DNA from: Variovorax sp. CF079
GTDB lineage: Bacteria; Pseudomonadota; Gammaproteobacteria; Burkholderiales; Burkholderiaceae_C
Length of the DNA: 64,000 nt
Direction of reading: 5' to 3'
Assembly: GCF_900101545.1 (NCBI RefSeq)
Contig: NZ_FMZU01000021.1
Location: 80,638-144,637, forward strand
Shown: positions 49,338 to 58,824 of the stretch, piece after piece
Numbering within the stretch: position 1 is the first letter of the stretch
Layout: every line of letters starts with the position of its first letter
The notes under the pieces: model-generated
Databases searched by the model: none
Told to the model about the DNA's origin: nothing
The model's input: the letters and a program-made list of their open reading frames with translations, nothing else
Made by a program: the position numbers and the translations under genes

Positions 49338-49898
49338 TCACCATGCGCGCCAGGCCGCGATCACCAGCAGGGTGCAGAAGGCGGCCACCAGGTCGTCGAA
49401 GAGGATGCCGAAGCCCGCCGCGCCCCAGCGCACCGCGCCCGGTGCGCTGTCTCGCTGCTTGAACAGCTTGTCGGCCCAGCCCACCGGCCCGGGCTTGGCG
49501 GCATCGAAGAAGCGGAACAGCGCGAACGCGATGGCCTGCGCCAGCAGGCCGGCCGGCATCACCAGCCACAAGATCAGCCAGAAGGCGACCACCTCGTCCC
49601 ACACGATGCTGCCCGGGTCGGCGATGTTCATGTGGCGCGCGGTCACCGTGCAGGCCCACCAGCCGATCGGCAGCGAAACGAGGATCACCCAGCCGATCGC
49701 CGGCGTCGACAACCAGCGCTGCATGACCAGGAAGGCGACCCAGCCCCACAGCGTGCCCACCGTGCCCGGCGCGCGCCGCGGCAGGCCGGAACCGAAGCCC
49801 AGCGCGATCAGGTGCGCGGGGTGTGCGAACAGGAAGCGCAGCGTCGGGCGCTGCAGCGAAGGAACGGGCATGGCACCGGAAGTGGAAGCGGACTGCAT
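49338..49898 (-). CDS. pgpA: phosphatidylglycerophosphatase A
   Basis: 186 residues with several membrane spans. PgpA dephosphorylates phosphatidylglycerol phosphate in the inner membrane. Family motifs are FGSGLPRRAPGTVGTLWGW, IVWDEVVAFWLIL, RFFDAAKPGPVGWAD and the C-terminal FDDLVAAF. Three in-frame starts exist (49940, 49898, 49871); I use the middle one. The usual neighbour thiL is found 5 kb away, not adjacent. Confidence 0.93.
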   Translation of the reverse strand: MQSASTSGAMPVPSLQRPTLRFLFAHPAHLIALGFGSGLPRRAPGTVGTLWGWVAFLVMQRWLSTPAIGWVILVSLPIGWWACTVTARHMNIADPGSIVWDEVVAFWLILWLVMPAGLLAQAIAFALFRFFDAAKPGPVGWADKLFKQRDSAPGAVRWGAAGFGILFDDLVAAFCTLLVIAAWRAW

Positions 49899-49975
49899 CG
49901 ACCGACAGTGTCGCGCATCTGTGGCTGCAGGAGCGCCCACTAAAGCCGCCGGACTCGGCGCTGAAAGAGAGTTGA

Positions 49976-50251
49976 TCAGGCCGGCTGGAAGTGCTGCCGG
50001 ATGCGCTGGGCCACGCCCTTGGGATTGCGGCGCAGCGTGTCGGTGGAACAGGAGCCCAGGAACATGCCCTCGAGATTGAGTTCCACGCGTGAGAAATAGG
50101 TGCCCAGCGAGGCGCCGGCATCGAACAGGCAGTGCTCCAGCGAATCGAAGGCGCCGCTGCCGCTCTTGTCCTGCCCATCGGTGCCTAGAGCACTGATGCG
50201 GTAGCCATAGGCGTCCGTTCCGATGCGGTGGATTTCGATGAGGGGCTTCAT
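49976..50251 (-). CDS. small conserved hypothetical protein
   Basis: 91 residues, no signal peptide. It begins KPLIEIHRIGTDAYGYRISA and has a Cys-containing middle (EHCLFDAGASLG, LGSCSTDTLRR). No family recognised. Stands alone with about 80 bp to pgpA and 147 bp to the divergent response regulator. Confidence 0.6.
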   Translation of the reverse strand: MKPLIEIHRIGTDAYGYRISALGTDGQDKSGSGAFDSLEHCLFDAGASLGTYFSRVELNLEGMFLGSCSTDTLRRNPKGVAQRIRQHFQPA

Positions 50252-50398
50252 TGCGGCGGGAAAAGGGCGGGGTTAGTGAACTTTTGGTTACTCGATGGTC
50301 GTCGCAACGCGCTTGTGGGTAAATAGTCCATTTGGACCGGGCGCCGGCCCGCCGTACTGACGCAGAATGATCGCGCTTTTCGAGATCGCTTCGCCCTC

Positions 50399-51022
50399 AT
50401 GCTGCCACCCAGAATTCTTCTCATCGACGACCACGCGCTGTTCCGCTGCGGGCTGCGCATGGTGCTTGCCGCGGGCATCGCCGATCTGGAGGTGGCGGAG
50501 GCGGCTTCGCTCGAGGAGGCCATGCGCTCGCCGATGGAGGGCCCGGCGCTGGTCCTGCTGGACATCCAGCTGCATGGGCTCAACGGCCTGGAAGGCATCG
50601 CGCTGGTCAAGCGCAAGTGGCCGGAGGCGGCGGTGGTCATCCTCTCCTCCGACGTCGCGCACCAGAACGTCAAGCTGGCCCTGGAGCGCGGCGCGCTCGC
50701 CTTCGTGTCCAAGGCCGAGCCGGCCGACAAGATCCTCGCCGTGATCGATCAGCTGCGGCGCGGCCTGCCGGTCGTGCCCGCATCGTCCTCGATGCTCGTG
50801 GCGGCAGGCGAAGCCGATGCCTCACGGCAGCTTCTGACGCCGCGCCAAAGCGAGGTGCTCGACCTGATGTGCCAGGGGCTTTCGAACAAGGTGATCGGGC
50901 GCCGGCTCAATCTCTCGGAGAACACGGTGCGCGGCCACGTGCAGGCGGTGCTCGCGGCGCTGCAGGTGTCGAGCCGCTCGGAAGCCGGCTTCGCCGCGCG
51001 GCGCAGGGGCCTGGTTTCCTAA
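50399..51022 (+). CDS. LuxR-type response regulator
   Basis: 207 residues. The receiver domain has IDDHALFR acidic pocket, the phosphoacceptor Asp in LVLLDIQLHGLNG and the Lys in FVSKAEP. The HTH is LTPRQSEVLDLMCQGLSNKV plus a recognition helix starting RLNLSENTVRGHVQ. Its TAA overlaps the ATG of the hybrid kinase (TAATG), so the two form one signalling unit. Confidence 0.93.
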   Translation: MLPPRILLIDDHALFRCGLRMVLAAGIADLEVAEAASLEEAMRSPMEGPALVLLDIQLHGLNGLEGIALVKRKWPEAAVVILSSDVAHQNVKLALERGALAFVSKAEPADKILAVIDQLRRGLPVVPASSSMLVAAGEADASRQLLTPRQSEVLDLMCQGLSNKVIGRRLNLSENTVRGHVQAVLAALQVSSRSEAGFAARRRGLVS

Positions 51023-52827
51023 TGGGAGAACCGTCGCGGCTGCCTGAAGAGCGCATGCTGGTCGAGCAGCTGCGGCTGCAGCTGGGCAATATCGGCAGCT
51101 CGGTCATTCCGACCATCCTGGTCGCGCTGCTGCTGGTGTGGGTGCTCTCCAACGAGCGCAACGCAGTGGCGCTGCGCGCCTGGTGCGCTGCCATCGTGGT
51201 GCTGAAGCTGTACCTGGCGTGGGAGGCGCGGCGCTGGCTGGCTTCCGAGATCAGTCCCGAGCGTGCACGCCGGCTGCTGCGGCACAAGATGGTGCTCAAT
51301 GCGATCGACGGCGTGGTCTGGGGAGCGCTGGCCTGGGCCGCGCTGGGCACCACCACCGTCGCCGGCAGCATCCTCGTGGTGGCCGTGCTCGCGGGCGTCG
51401 CGGGCAGCTCGATGTCCTCCCTGGCGCCGATACTGCCGGTCTTCATCGTCTTCGGCGCCGCCGAGCTGATCGTGCTGGGGGCGAAGCTGTGGACCATGGA
51501 CGACCCGGCGTACGACGCGCTGGGCGTGGCCGCGATCCTCTACACCGCAGCACTGCTGGGACAGGCACGCAATGGCTCGCGGGCGGCGCGCGCGGCGATC
51601 GGGCTGCGCTTCGAGAACCTCGAGCTGATCGAGCGCCTGCGCGTCGAGACCGAGCATGCGCAGGCGGCGCACCGCGCGGCCGAAGAAGCCAATCTCGCCA
51701 AGTCCAGATTTCTCGCCGCGGCCAGCCACGACCTGCGCCAGCCGATCCATGCGCAGGGCCTGTTCCTCGAAGTGCTGGCGCGCAGCAAGCTCTCGGCCGG
51801 CCAGTACGACGCGCTGGCCAACGCGCGCGCCACATGGCAGGCCTCGGCCGAGATGCTCGACACCCTGCTCGACTTCTCGCGCATCGAGGCCGGCGTGGTC
51901 GAGCCGCAGATGCAGTCCTTCCACCTGCAGCCCCTGCTCAACAAGATCGAGAACGAACTCGCGCCCCAGGCCGACGCCAAGGGCATCGTCTACCGTTCGC
52001 GCGAAACCGATGCGGCCGTGCACTCGGACCCGGCGCTGGTGGGCCTGATCCTGCGCAACCTGGTGTCGAACGCGATCCGCTACACCGAGCGCGGCGGCGT
52101 GCTGGTGGGCTGCCGCGCGCGCGGCGACCTGTTGCTCGTCGAGGTGTGGGACACCGGCATCGGCATCGAGCCCACGCAGCACCAGGCGATCTTTCGCGAG
52201 TTCCATCAGCTCGGCAATGCGGAGCGCGACCGCCGCAAGGGCCTGGGACTGGGCCTGGCCATCGCCCAGGGACTGGCACGCGCACTCGAGCAGCAGCTCT
52301 CGCTGGTCTCGAAGCCGGGGCGCGGCACCGTCTTCAGGCTCAGCCTGCCCGTGGCGCTGATCGGCGTGGTGGCCGGCAGCGCCGACACCGCGCCCAGCGC
52401 CGCGCGCGTGTTCGACGTGCGCGTGCTGGTGATCGACGATGACGAGTCGGTGCGCACCGGCATGAGGCAACTGCTCGGCGCCTGGGGCTGCGCATGCGAT
52501 GTGGCCGATTCCATCGAGGAGGCGCAGGCGCATGCGCGCGCCCATCCGCCGGGCCTGGTCATCAGCGACTACCGCCTGCGCGAGCTGCGCACCGGTGCGG
52601 AGGCGATCGCGGCGCTGCGCGCGGAGTTCGGCGCCGAACTGCCGGCGCTCCTGATCACCGGCGACACCGCGCCGCAGCGGCTGCGCGAAGCGCGCGCCAC
52701 CGGCGTGCCGCTCTTGCACAAGCCGGTGCTGCCGAGCGAGCTCTACCGCGCGATGACCTTCGTGCTGAACGGACGCGAGCTCGATTCCTCGTTCGCGGGG
52801 CTCGATACGTCGCCGCTGGCGCTTTAG
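51022..52827 (+). CDS. hybrid sensor histidine kinase with C-terminal receiver
   Basis: 601 residues. Six or seven membrane spans fill residues about 25-185. A coiled coil leads to the phosphoacceptor His in AASHDLRQPIHAQGLFLEV, then the N box (RNLVSNAIRYTE), G1 (DTGIGI) and G2 (GLGLGLAIAQGLA). A C-terminal receiver (about 462-585) keeps Asp in ISDYRLRELR and Lys in LLHKPVLP. The output is presumably the preceding LuxR-type regulator. The signal is unknown. Confidence 0.92.
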   Translation: MGEPSRLPEERMLVEQLRLQLGNIGSSVIPTILVALLLVWVLSNERNAVALRAWCAAIVVLKLYLAWEARRWLASEISPERARRLLRHKMVLNAIDGVVWGALAWAALGTTTVAGSILVVAVLAGVAGSSMSSLAPILPVFIVFGAAELIVLGAKLWTMDDPAYDALGVAAILYTAALLGQARNGSRAARAAIGLRFENLELIERLRVETEHAQAAHRAAEEANLAKSRFLAAASHDLRQPIHAQGLFLEVLARSKLSAGQYDALANARATWQASAEMLDTLLDFSRIEAGVVEPQMQSFHLQPLLNKIENELAPQADAKGIVYRSRETDAAVHSDPALVGLILRNLVSNAIRYTERGGVLVGCRARGDLLLVEVWDTGIGIEPTQHQAIFREFHQLGNAERDRRKGLGLGLAIAQGLARALEQQLSLVSKPGRGTVFRLSLPVALIGVVAGSADTAPSAARVFDVRVLVIDDDESVRTGMRQLLGAWGCACDVADSIEEAQAHARAHPPGLVISDYRLRELRTGAEAIAALRAEFGAELPALLITGDTAPQRLREARATGVPLLHKPVLPSELYRAMTFVLNGRELDSSFAGLDTSPLAL

Positions 52828-52828
52828 A

Positions 52829-52861
52829 GCCTGTGAACAGGCCCCAGCCGCGCTGAGCGGC
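52829..52861. terminator. paired hairpins between convergent genes
   Basis: GCCTGT-GA-ACAGGC (52829-52842) and GCCGC-GCTGA-GCGGC (52847-52861) lie between two converging stops. Neither has a T-tract, so termination is only suggested by position. Confidence 0.3.
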
Positions 52862-52875
52862 GAGCCTCGACAAGA

Positions 52876-53712
52876 TCAGGCGATCATGACCTCGAGGTCG
52901 GCGGCGAGTTCGGCCGGCGCCGGCATCTCCTGGAACATCTCGCGCGACACCTCCGCGGCCTCCGCGACCTCCGACGGCCAGCCCTCGAGCGCCTCGATCG
53001 CCGCCGGGCCTTCGCGATCCAGCGCCACCCGCCAGACGGCCAGGTGCACGATGCCGGCGAGCGGATCGAAGGGCTGCACGTCCATGGGCCGCGCGAAGCC
53101 GGCGAGGGCCGTGATGAATTCGTCGGAGAAATTCCAGCGCGAAGCCAGCTTGGCGCTGACGTCGCCGAAGTGGTAGCCGAAAGCCTGCTCCTCGGCCTGG
53201 ATCCGGTTCATGGCATCGATCGGACAGGAGGCGTTGAGCGGGGCCATCTCTTCGGGCATGACGATGGACATGATCAGATGGCCGATCGCGTGCATGCTGC
53301 CCACGGTGAAAGCGAGGTTCGGGTCGACGGCGCGCGTTGTGCCGGCCAGGTGGCGCGCGACGGAAGCGACGCGCAGGCTGTGGCGCCAGAACGTCGGCAG
53401 ATCGACGTTGGGGATCCGCTTGAAAGCGCCTGCGAGGTTCGAGCTGACCACCAGCGTCCGGATCGAGGACAGGCCGAGCATGCGGATGGCTTCCTCGATC
53501 GTCGAGATCTTCTTGCGCACGCCGTAGTACGGCGAGTTGGCCAGGCGCAGCATCTTGGCCGTGAGCACCTGGTCGACGTCGATCTTGCGAGCCACCTGCG
53601 ACAGCGTGGCGTTGTCGTTCTGCAGAACCTCGATCAGATCGCGCACCACCCTCGGCACCGTGGGCAGCGAGTGATTCTCGGCAAACAGCTCGTCAAGGGT
53701 TGTCGCGTGCAT
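52876..53712 (-). CDS. HDOD domain-containing protein
   Basis: 278 residues from ATG 53712. The HDOD fold begins LPTVPRVVRDLIEVLQND and contains AKMLRLANSPYYGVRKKISTIEEAI in two pieces; the second half (HAIGHLIMS) is HD-like but lacks the HD metal pair. HDOD proteins act as non-catalytic signalling proteins in Proteobacteria. No partner domain is attached. Convergent with the hybrid kinase. Confidence 0.88.
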   Translation of the reverse strand: MHATTLDELFAENHSLPTVPRVVRDLIEVLQNDNATLSQVARKIDVDQVLTAKMLRLANSPYYGVRKKISTIEEAIRMLGLSSIRTLVVSSNLAGAFKRIPNVDLPTFWRHSLRVASVARHLAGTTRAVDPNLAFTVGSMHAIGHLIMSIVMPEEMAPLNASCPIDAMNRIQAEEQAFGYHFGDVSAKLASRWNFSDEFITALAGFARPMDVQPFDPLAGIVHLAVWRVALDREGPAAIEALEGWPSEVAEAAEVSREMFQEMPAPAELAADLEVMIA

Positions 53713-53821
53713 GCTCGGCGGCACCTGGATGATTTTGTGGGGGCTCCATTTTCCAATGATTTCAGGCCCCGGCCCGCTCGCGCACGCGTAACAACGCACA
53801 CTTGGGCGCGCGCGCCGGCGC

Positions 53822-54739
53822 TCAGAAGAAGAGCAGGTAGAACAGGCCGCCGAAGATCAGCCACTTGACGGCGTAGTAGCTCGGCTTGTTCCAGGCCTTC
53901 AGGCGCTTGCCCAGCACGCGGATCTTGTAGATCTGGGCGAAAGCCTTGTTCAGGCCGCCGATCGGCTCGCCGTCCACGTTCTGCGTGGCCGCGGCCTTGA
54001 TCATGCGCCAGCCGATCTCGCGATTGATCCAGCGCGCCAGCGGATTGTTGAGCGGCCGTTCGATGTCGCAGAACAGGATCAGCCGCGTTTCATCAGTGAG
54101 GTTCTCGGCGTAGTGGATGTAGGTCTCGTCGAACATCACGGCCTCGCCGTCCTTCCAGTGGTAGGACTGGCCGTCGACGAAGATGCGGCAGCTCGGCGCA
54201 TCCTGCGGCACCTTGAGCCCCAGGTGGTAGCGCAGCGAACCCGCGAAGGGGTCGCGATGCCGCACCAGCTTGCTGCCCGGCGGGAGGATGGCGAACATCG
54301 CCGCGCGCACCGAGGGAATGCCGGCGAGAAGGTCGGTGGTCTTCGGGCACAGGCCGCGGGCCGAAGGCAGGAAGTCGCCGTACCAGTTGAGGTAGAAGCG
54401 CTTCCAGCCGGTGCGGAAGAAGGAGTTGAAGCCGATGTCGGTGTAGCCGGCCGCGGCGCGGATATGGCCTTCGTCAAACAGGCTCAGGCCCTCGTCGCGG
54501 ATGGTCTGCCAGTTGTTCTTCAGGACGTCGAGTTCGGGGAACTGCTTGAGGTCGATGTAGGGCTTCGACGGCACCGAAGAGAACCAGTACATCAGCACGT
54601 TGAGAGGGGCCAGGAAGGTTGAGTGGTCGCTCAGCTGGCGGCCGATCCGGTGCCGCACCTGGCCGCGGAAGTGCACGTAAAGGCCCGCGCTCAGGAAGGC
54701 CAGGGGAATCAGAAGTTTGTAGGAGAGGAAACTGGGCAT
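53822..54739 (-). CDS. aspartyl/asparaginyl beta-hydroxylase domain protein (LpxO-like)
   Basis: 305 residues with an N-terminal membrane anchor (about 5-22) and a C-terminal hydrophobic end (KWLIFGGLFYLLFF). The Fe(II)/2-oxoglutarate dioxygenase core shows KLVRHRDPFAGSLRYHLGL as the HxD ligand pair with a distal His (ETYIHYAENLTD) and an Arg (TRLILFCDI) for 2-oxoglutarate. This is the layout of LpxO, which hydroxylates lipid A acyl chains at the inner membrane; lipid A as substrate is inferred. Confidence 0.82.
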   Translation of the reverse strand: MPSFLSYKLLIPLAFLSAGLYVHFRGQVRHRIGRQLSDHSTFLAPLNVLMYWFSSVPSKPYIDLKQFPELDVLKNNWQTIRDEGLSLFDEGHIRAAAGYTDIGFNSFFRTGWKRFYLNWYGDFLPSARGLCPKTTDLLAGIPSVRAAMFAILPPGSKLVRHRDPFAGSLRYHLGLKVPQDAPSCRIFVDGQSYHWKDGEAVMFDETYIHYAENLTDETRLILFCDIERPLNNPLARWINREIGWRMIKAAATQNVDGEPIGGLNKAFAQIYKIRVLGKRLKAWNKPSYYAVKWLIFGGLFYLLFF

Positions 54740-54858
54740 GGGAGGGGACGCAAGAAGATGCGTCGAAAGTCGGCGGCCGGCAGGCGGGCCGGCCGCCAGC
54801 ATACCTGCTGCGGCCGGTTTTCGCACGCGAGCCGCCGCCGCTCTTGCCTGGAGCGCGC

Positions 54859-55839
54859 TCAGGCGAAGTGGTCGAAGGCGCTGAAGCGCTGCGCGATCGC
54901 CGTGCCCTGCGCATCGACGATGCGCAGGCCCGGCGCGGCCTCGATGCGGCCGATGCGCGCGACCGGGGTCGCGCTGCGGCGGGCGGCTTCGAGCACCGCG
55001 GCGCTCGCGTCCTGCGGCGCGCTGAAGAGGAGTTCGTAGTCGTCGCCGCCGGCGAGCGCGCAGGCGCGCCGCAGTTCCGGGCTGAGCACCGCCGCATTCG
55101 CCGGATCGGCGCAGACGGCGATCAACGCGGCCGCGGCGTCGGCGTCGAGCGTCGCGCCCACGCCGCTGGCCGCCAGGATGTGGCCGAGGTCGCCGACCAG
55201 CCCGTCGCTGAGATCGACCGCTGCCGTCGCGATGCCGCGAAGCGCCTGCCCCAACGCCACGCGCGGCTCGGGTTGCTCCATGCGCGTGCGCGCCAGTTCG
55301 AAGAGCGCGGCCGGCAAGGCGAGCGTGCCGCGGAAGACCTCGAGCGCGAGCCGCGCATCGCCGAGCGTGCCGCTGACCCAGAGTTCGTCGCCGGGTTTTG
55401 CACCCGAGCGCAGCAGCGCCGCCCCGGCCGGCACCTCGCCGAAGGCGGTGATGCAGAGATTGAGCGGGCCGCGCGTGGTGTCGCCGCCGACCAGTTCGCA
55501 GTCGTGCGCATCGGCCAGCGCGTACATGCCGCGCGAGAAGGCTTCGAGCCAGGCCTCGTCGACCGCCGGCAGCGAGAGCGCCAGCGTGAAGGCCAGCGGC
55601 TTCGCGCCGCAGGCCGCGAGGTCGCTCAGGTTGACCGCCAGCGCCTTGTGGCCGAGCCGCGCCGGGTCGACGGTCGAGAGGAAGTGGCGGCCTTCCACCA
55701 ACATGTCGGACGACACCGCGAGCTGCATGCCCGCGGCCGGCGCGAGCAGGGCGCAGTCGTCGCCCACGCCGAGCGGGGAGCGCTTCGCGGGGCGCTTGAA
55801 GTAGCGTGCGATGAGATCGAATTCGCCGAGGCTGCTCAT
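54859..55839 (-). CDS. thiL: thiamine-monophosphate kinase
   Basis: 326 residues. ThiL phosphorylates thiamine monophosphate to the active diphosphate. Family motifs: SLGEFDLIARYF start, SPLGVGDDCALL metal-binding Asp pair, VGGDTTRGPL, and DLSDGLVGDLGH. Length is usual. It begins 7 bp after the ligase gene and so may be the last gene of that operon rather than next to pgpA as in many relatives. Confidence 0.94.
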   Translation of the reverse strand: MSSLGEFDLIARYFKRPAKRSPLGVGDDCALLAPAAGMQLAVSSDMLVEGRHFLSTVDPARLGHKALAVNLSDLAACGAKPLAFTLALSLPAVDEAWLEAFSRGMYALADAHDCELVGGDTTRGPLNLCITAFGEVPAGAALLRSGAKPGDELWVSGTLGDARLALEVFRGTLALPAALFELARTRMEQPEPRVALGQALRGIATAAVDLSDGLVGDLGHILAASGVGATLDADAAAALIAVCADPANAAVLSPELRRACALAGGDDYELLFSAPQDASAAVLEAARRSATPVARIGRIEAAPGLRIVDAQGTAIAQRFSAFDHFA

Positions 55840-55846
55840 GCCGATC

Positions 55847-57049
55847 TCACTCGGCTCCGCCGCGAAAACGCAGGGCCGCTTGTCGCACGACTTCGGCCAG
55901 CAGGCGCTCCTTGCCCTGCCGTTCGCGCAACCAGCGCGCGTCGTTGCGATTGGCCTCGACGCTGGTGCGCAGCTCGCCCAGCGCTTGCGTGGCGTCGAGC
56001 GCCTCGCTGTGCCATTCGAGCTGCGTCATGGTCATGAGGATGTGGTCGCGCAGCGGCATGTGCTCGCCGCTCGCGGGGTCGACGTAGAGCGCGTCGAGCC
56101 CGAAGCGGCAGGCCTGGAAGCGGTTGTAGGTATAGACCAGGTAGTCGTCCTCGGTCGGCGTGAAGGGCTGCTCCTGCAGGAACCAGGCGGCCAGCGACTG
56201 CACGTAGCCGGCCAGCGCCGCGGCGCGCTCGACCGTGAGCGGCGTGTCGAACACGCGGATCTCGATGGTGCCGAACTCGGGCTTGGGCCGGATGTCCCAG
56301 TAGAAGTCCTTCATGCTGCGCACGACGCCGGTGCGGGTCATGCGCTCGAAGTAGTTGCCGAACTCCTTCCACGACAAGGTGAAGGGCGCGCGGCCAGACA
56401 GCGGGAAGGCGAACACCGAGTTGAGCCGCGCCGAGTCGAACTGCGTGTCCTGCCCCTGCACGAAGGGCGAGGAGGCCGACAGCGCGATGAAGTGCGGGAT
56501 GTAGCGCGACATGCGGTGCAGCATCAGCAGCGCGCCGTCGGCATCGGGGCAGCCGATGTGCACGTGCTGGCCGAAGATGGTGAACTGCTTCGACAGGTAG
56601 CCGTAGAGCTCGGACAGCTCGCGAAAGCGCGGCTTGTCGTAGATGCGCCGCTCGTGCCACTGCTGGAAGGCATGGGTGCCGCCGCCGACCACCGCGATGT
56701 TGAGCTTGTCGGCGTTCTTCACCAGCGCGTCGCGGATCGGCGTGAGCTGGGCGATCACGTCCTTCGCCGAATGGCAGATGTCGGTCGAGATCTCGATCAT
56801 GCTCGAGGTCATCTCGGGCACCACGCTGCCGGGCAGCGGGGTCTGCGCCATCAGGCGCAGCATGTCCTCGGCATAGGGCGCGAGGTCGTAGTCGTGGGTG
56901 TTGACCAGCTGCAGCTCGAGCTCGACGCCGAGTGAGAGCGCGACCGACTTGTTGAAGGGCTCGAGCGGCACCACGCGGCTCGACGGCGAGGCGGGCAGGG
57001 CGGGGGTGCCGTCGGCGCGCAGGTCGGTGGTGGTGGTCACGTCGCTCAT
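55847..57049 (-). CDS. YbdK-type carboxylate-amine ligase (glutamate-cysteine ligase family 2)
   Basis: 400 residues. The GCS2 fold has SLGVELELQLV as the metal/ATP-binding Glu cluster, SSMIEISTDIC, and GQHVHIGCPDADGAL. YbdK-type enzymes have weak gamma-glutamylcysteine ligase activity in vitro; the physiological product here is not known. Its ATG overlaps the stop of the antiporter by 4 bp, so the two are translated together. Confidence 0.88.
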   Translation of the reverse strand: MSDVTTTTDLRADGTPALPASPSSRVVPLEPFNKSVALSLGVELELQLVNTHDYDLAPYAEDMLRLMAQTPLPGSVVPEMTSSMIEISTDICHSAKDVIAQLTPIRDALVKNADKLNIAVVGGGTHAFQQWHERRIYDKPRFRELSELYGYLSKQFTIFGQHVHIGCPDADGALLMLHRMSRYIPHFIALSASSPFVQGQDTQFDSARLNSVFAFPLSGRAPFTLSWKEFGNYFERMTRTGVVRSMKDFYWDIRPKPEFGTIEIRVFDTPLTVERAAALAGYVQSLAAWFLQEQPFTPTEDDYLVYTYNRFQACRFGLDALYVDPASGEHMPLRDHILMTMTQLEWHSEALDATQALGELRTSVEANRNDARWLRERQGKERLLAEVVRQAALRFRGGAE

Positions 57050-58314
57050 CGTTGCGTGTCCTCCGTCGTGCTGAACGCCTCGGGCGTCCAGGGTTGGGAA
57101 CTCTCGCCGGCGCCGTGGATGGCGATGGTGGCGAGCACGGCGCCCAGCACTTCCATCAAGAGGATCGCCGGCAATGCGATCTGCGTGATCATCGCACCCA
57201 GGAGCGGCGATGCCGAGACGAAGGCGGAGGTGATCAGGAGCGCGATCGACGACAGCGGCGACATCGCGCAGCCGACCCAGAAGGCCTGCTTCCAGCTCGC
57301 GCCGCTGCCCGGATTGGCGATCGCGACGCCCGCGATCTTGGCGAAGGTGCGCACGCCGATCACCGCCAGCACCACGCTGGCGACCGGCAGGCTCCAGTCG
57401 GCCTGCGCGGCCACGATCGACACCAGCACGAACATCAGCATGGTGAGCAGCGAGGCCGCGGTGCCCAGCTGGCGCGGCCAGGCCCAGGGCTTGGGATGCA
57501 GCGCCTTCAGCAGCACGCCGCCGATCAGCGCCGCCAGCGGCGCCGAGCCGCCGAAGTGCGCGGCCAGCGCGGCGCCGGCGGCAATGATCGCGAGCAGCAG
57601 GATGGAGGTGTTCTCGCTGGCCGGGCTCATCACGCGCAGCGCCGAGCGCAGCGAGAGCGCCATCAGCGCGCCGACCACGAACGAAAGGCCCAGCACCACC
57701 GCCACCGGGTAGAGCTTCTGCAGCAGGCCCAGCGGCGCATGCTCGATCAGCCCGGCCTGCGCGTAGCCGAGGGCGAGCGCGTAGAAGGTGTTGAGGGTGG
57801 CCAGCGTCATGGCGCGCTCGGTCACCGGGCCCGAGGCGCGGGTGTCCATCACCACCCGGCTCAGCACGGCCGGCGAGGCGACGATCGCCATCAGCGCGAT
57901 CGGATTGGCCACCGGGTCGGGCACATCGAGCCAGTGCAGCACCCAGAACACGCAGAAGTAGGTCAGCGTCGCCTCCAGCAGGCTCTGCACCAGCACCATC
58001 GGGTTGTGGCGGAACCAGCGCAGCGGCAGCCGGCCGCCGGCCTCGAACAGCACGATCGCCACGCCGAGCTCGAGCAGGAACAGGCTGATGCCCTGCAGCG
58101 GCCAGATCGCGCCCTCGAAACCGGCAAAGCCGACCACGGTGCCGACCACCGAGTAGCCGACCACCTTGGGCATGCCCATGTAGCGCTGCACCAGGTGGCC
58201 GGCCGCGGCGGCGGCCGCCAGCAGCAGCGACCACAGGACCGTGGGCAGGCCGGCCGAGGGCCGCACCCATTCGGCCCAGAAGCCCAGCAGATCGTTGGAA
58301 AAGAAGGACGTCAT
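57046..58314 (-). CDS. Kef-type cation:proton antiporter, membrane domain only
   Basis: 422 residues with about twelve membrane segments of the monovalent cation:proton antiporter-2 family: GISLFLLELGVAIVLFEAGGRL and SPAVLSRVVMDTRASGPVTERAM are recognisable. The RCK/TrkA nucleotide-binding domain of KefB/KefC is missing. Ion specificity is not predictable. Upstream gene of the overlapping ligase. Confidence 0.88.
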   Translation of the reverse strand: MTSFFSNDLLGFWAEWVRPSAGLPTVLWSLLLAAAAAAGHLVQRYMGMPKVVGYSVVGTVVGFAGFEGAIWPLQGISLFLLELGVAIVLFEAGGRLPLRWFRHNPMVLVQSLLEATLTYFCVFWVLHWLDVPDPVANPIALMAIVASPAVLSRVVMDTRASGPVTERAMTLATLNTFYALALGYAQAGLIEHAPLGLLQKLYPVAVVLGLSFVVGALMALSLRSALRVMSPASENTSILLLAIIAAGAALAAHFGGSAPLAALIGGVLLKALHPKPWAWPRQLGTAASLLTMLMFVLVSIVAAQADWSLPVASVVLAVIGVRTFAKIAGVAIANPGSGASWKQAFWVGCAMSPLSSIALLITSAFVSASPLLGAMITQIALPAILLMEVLGAVLATIAIHGAGESSQPWTPEAFSTTEDTQR

Positions 58315-58378
58315 CAGGCGGGCAGATTCAAGACACCAGAGCGCGCACGGCGTTCATGGTTCGAAGAGAGGAGTTGCG

Positions 58379-58774
58379 TCAGTGCAGCACGCGCGAGACG
58401 GGCACACCGCCCGCGTCGGCTTCCAGCACGAACATGGGAATCGGGACGTCGAAGCGTTCGCCGCGCTCGGTCACGAAGAAATAGCTCCCGTGCATGGTAC
58501 CGCTCGGCCCCTGCAGCCGGCATCCGCTCGTGTAGCGGAAGGACTGCCCCGGCGCCAGCAGCGGCTGCTGGCCGATCACGCCGAGGCCCTTGACCTCCTG
58601 CGTGTGTCCGGATGCATCGTTGATGAGCCAGTGGCGCGAGATCAGCTGCGCGGCCTCCTTGCCTGTGTTGGTGACGGTCACCGTGTAGGCAAAGGTGTAG
58701 ACCCGGTCTTCGGGGGAAGACTGGTCTGGCAGGTAGCGGGGCTCCACCTGAACGTTCATCGGATTGCTGGACAT
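58379..58774 (-). CDS. apaG: ApaG protein
   Basis: 131 residues, fibronectin-III-like fold of the ApaG family: VQVEPRYLPDQSSPEDRVYTFAY split over two strands, SRHWLINDASGHTQEVKGLGVIGQQP, and GTMHGSYFF. Annotated widely as a Co2+/Mg2+ efflux-associated protein; the biochemical function is not settled. It begins 156 bp from the divergent rpe. Confidence 0.94.
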   Translation of the reverse strand: MSSNPMNVQVEPRYLPDQSSPEDRVYTFAYTVTVTNTGKEAAQLISRHWLINDASGHTQEVKGLGVIGQQPLLAPGQSFRYTSGCRLQGPSGTMHGSYFFVTERGERFDVPIPMFVLEADAGGVPVSRVLH

Positions 58775-58824
58775 CGCCGGAATGGTACCTTGCCCCCACG
58801 CTCCGTCACTGCGTGTACTCGCTG

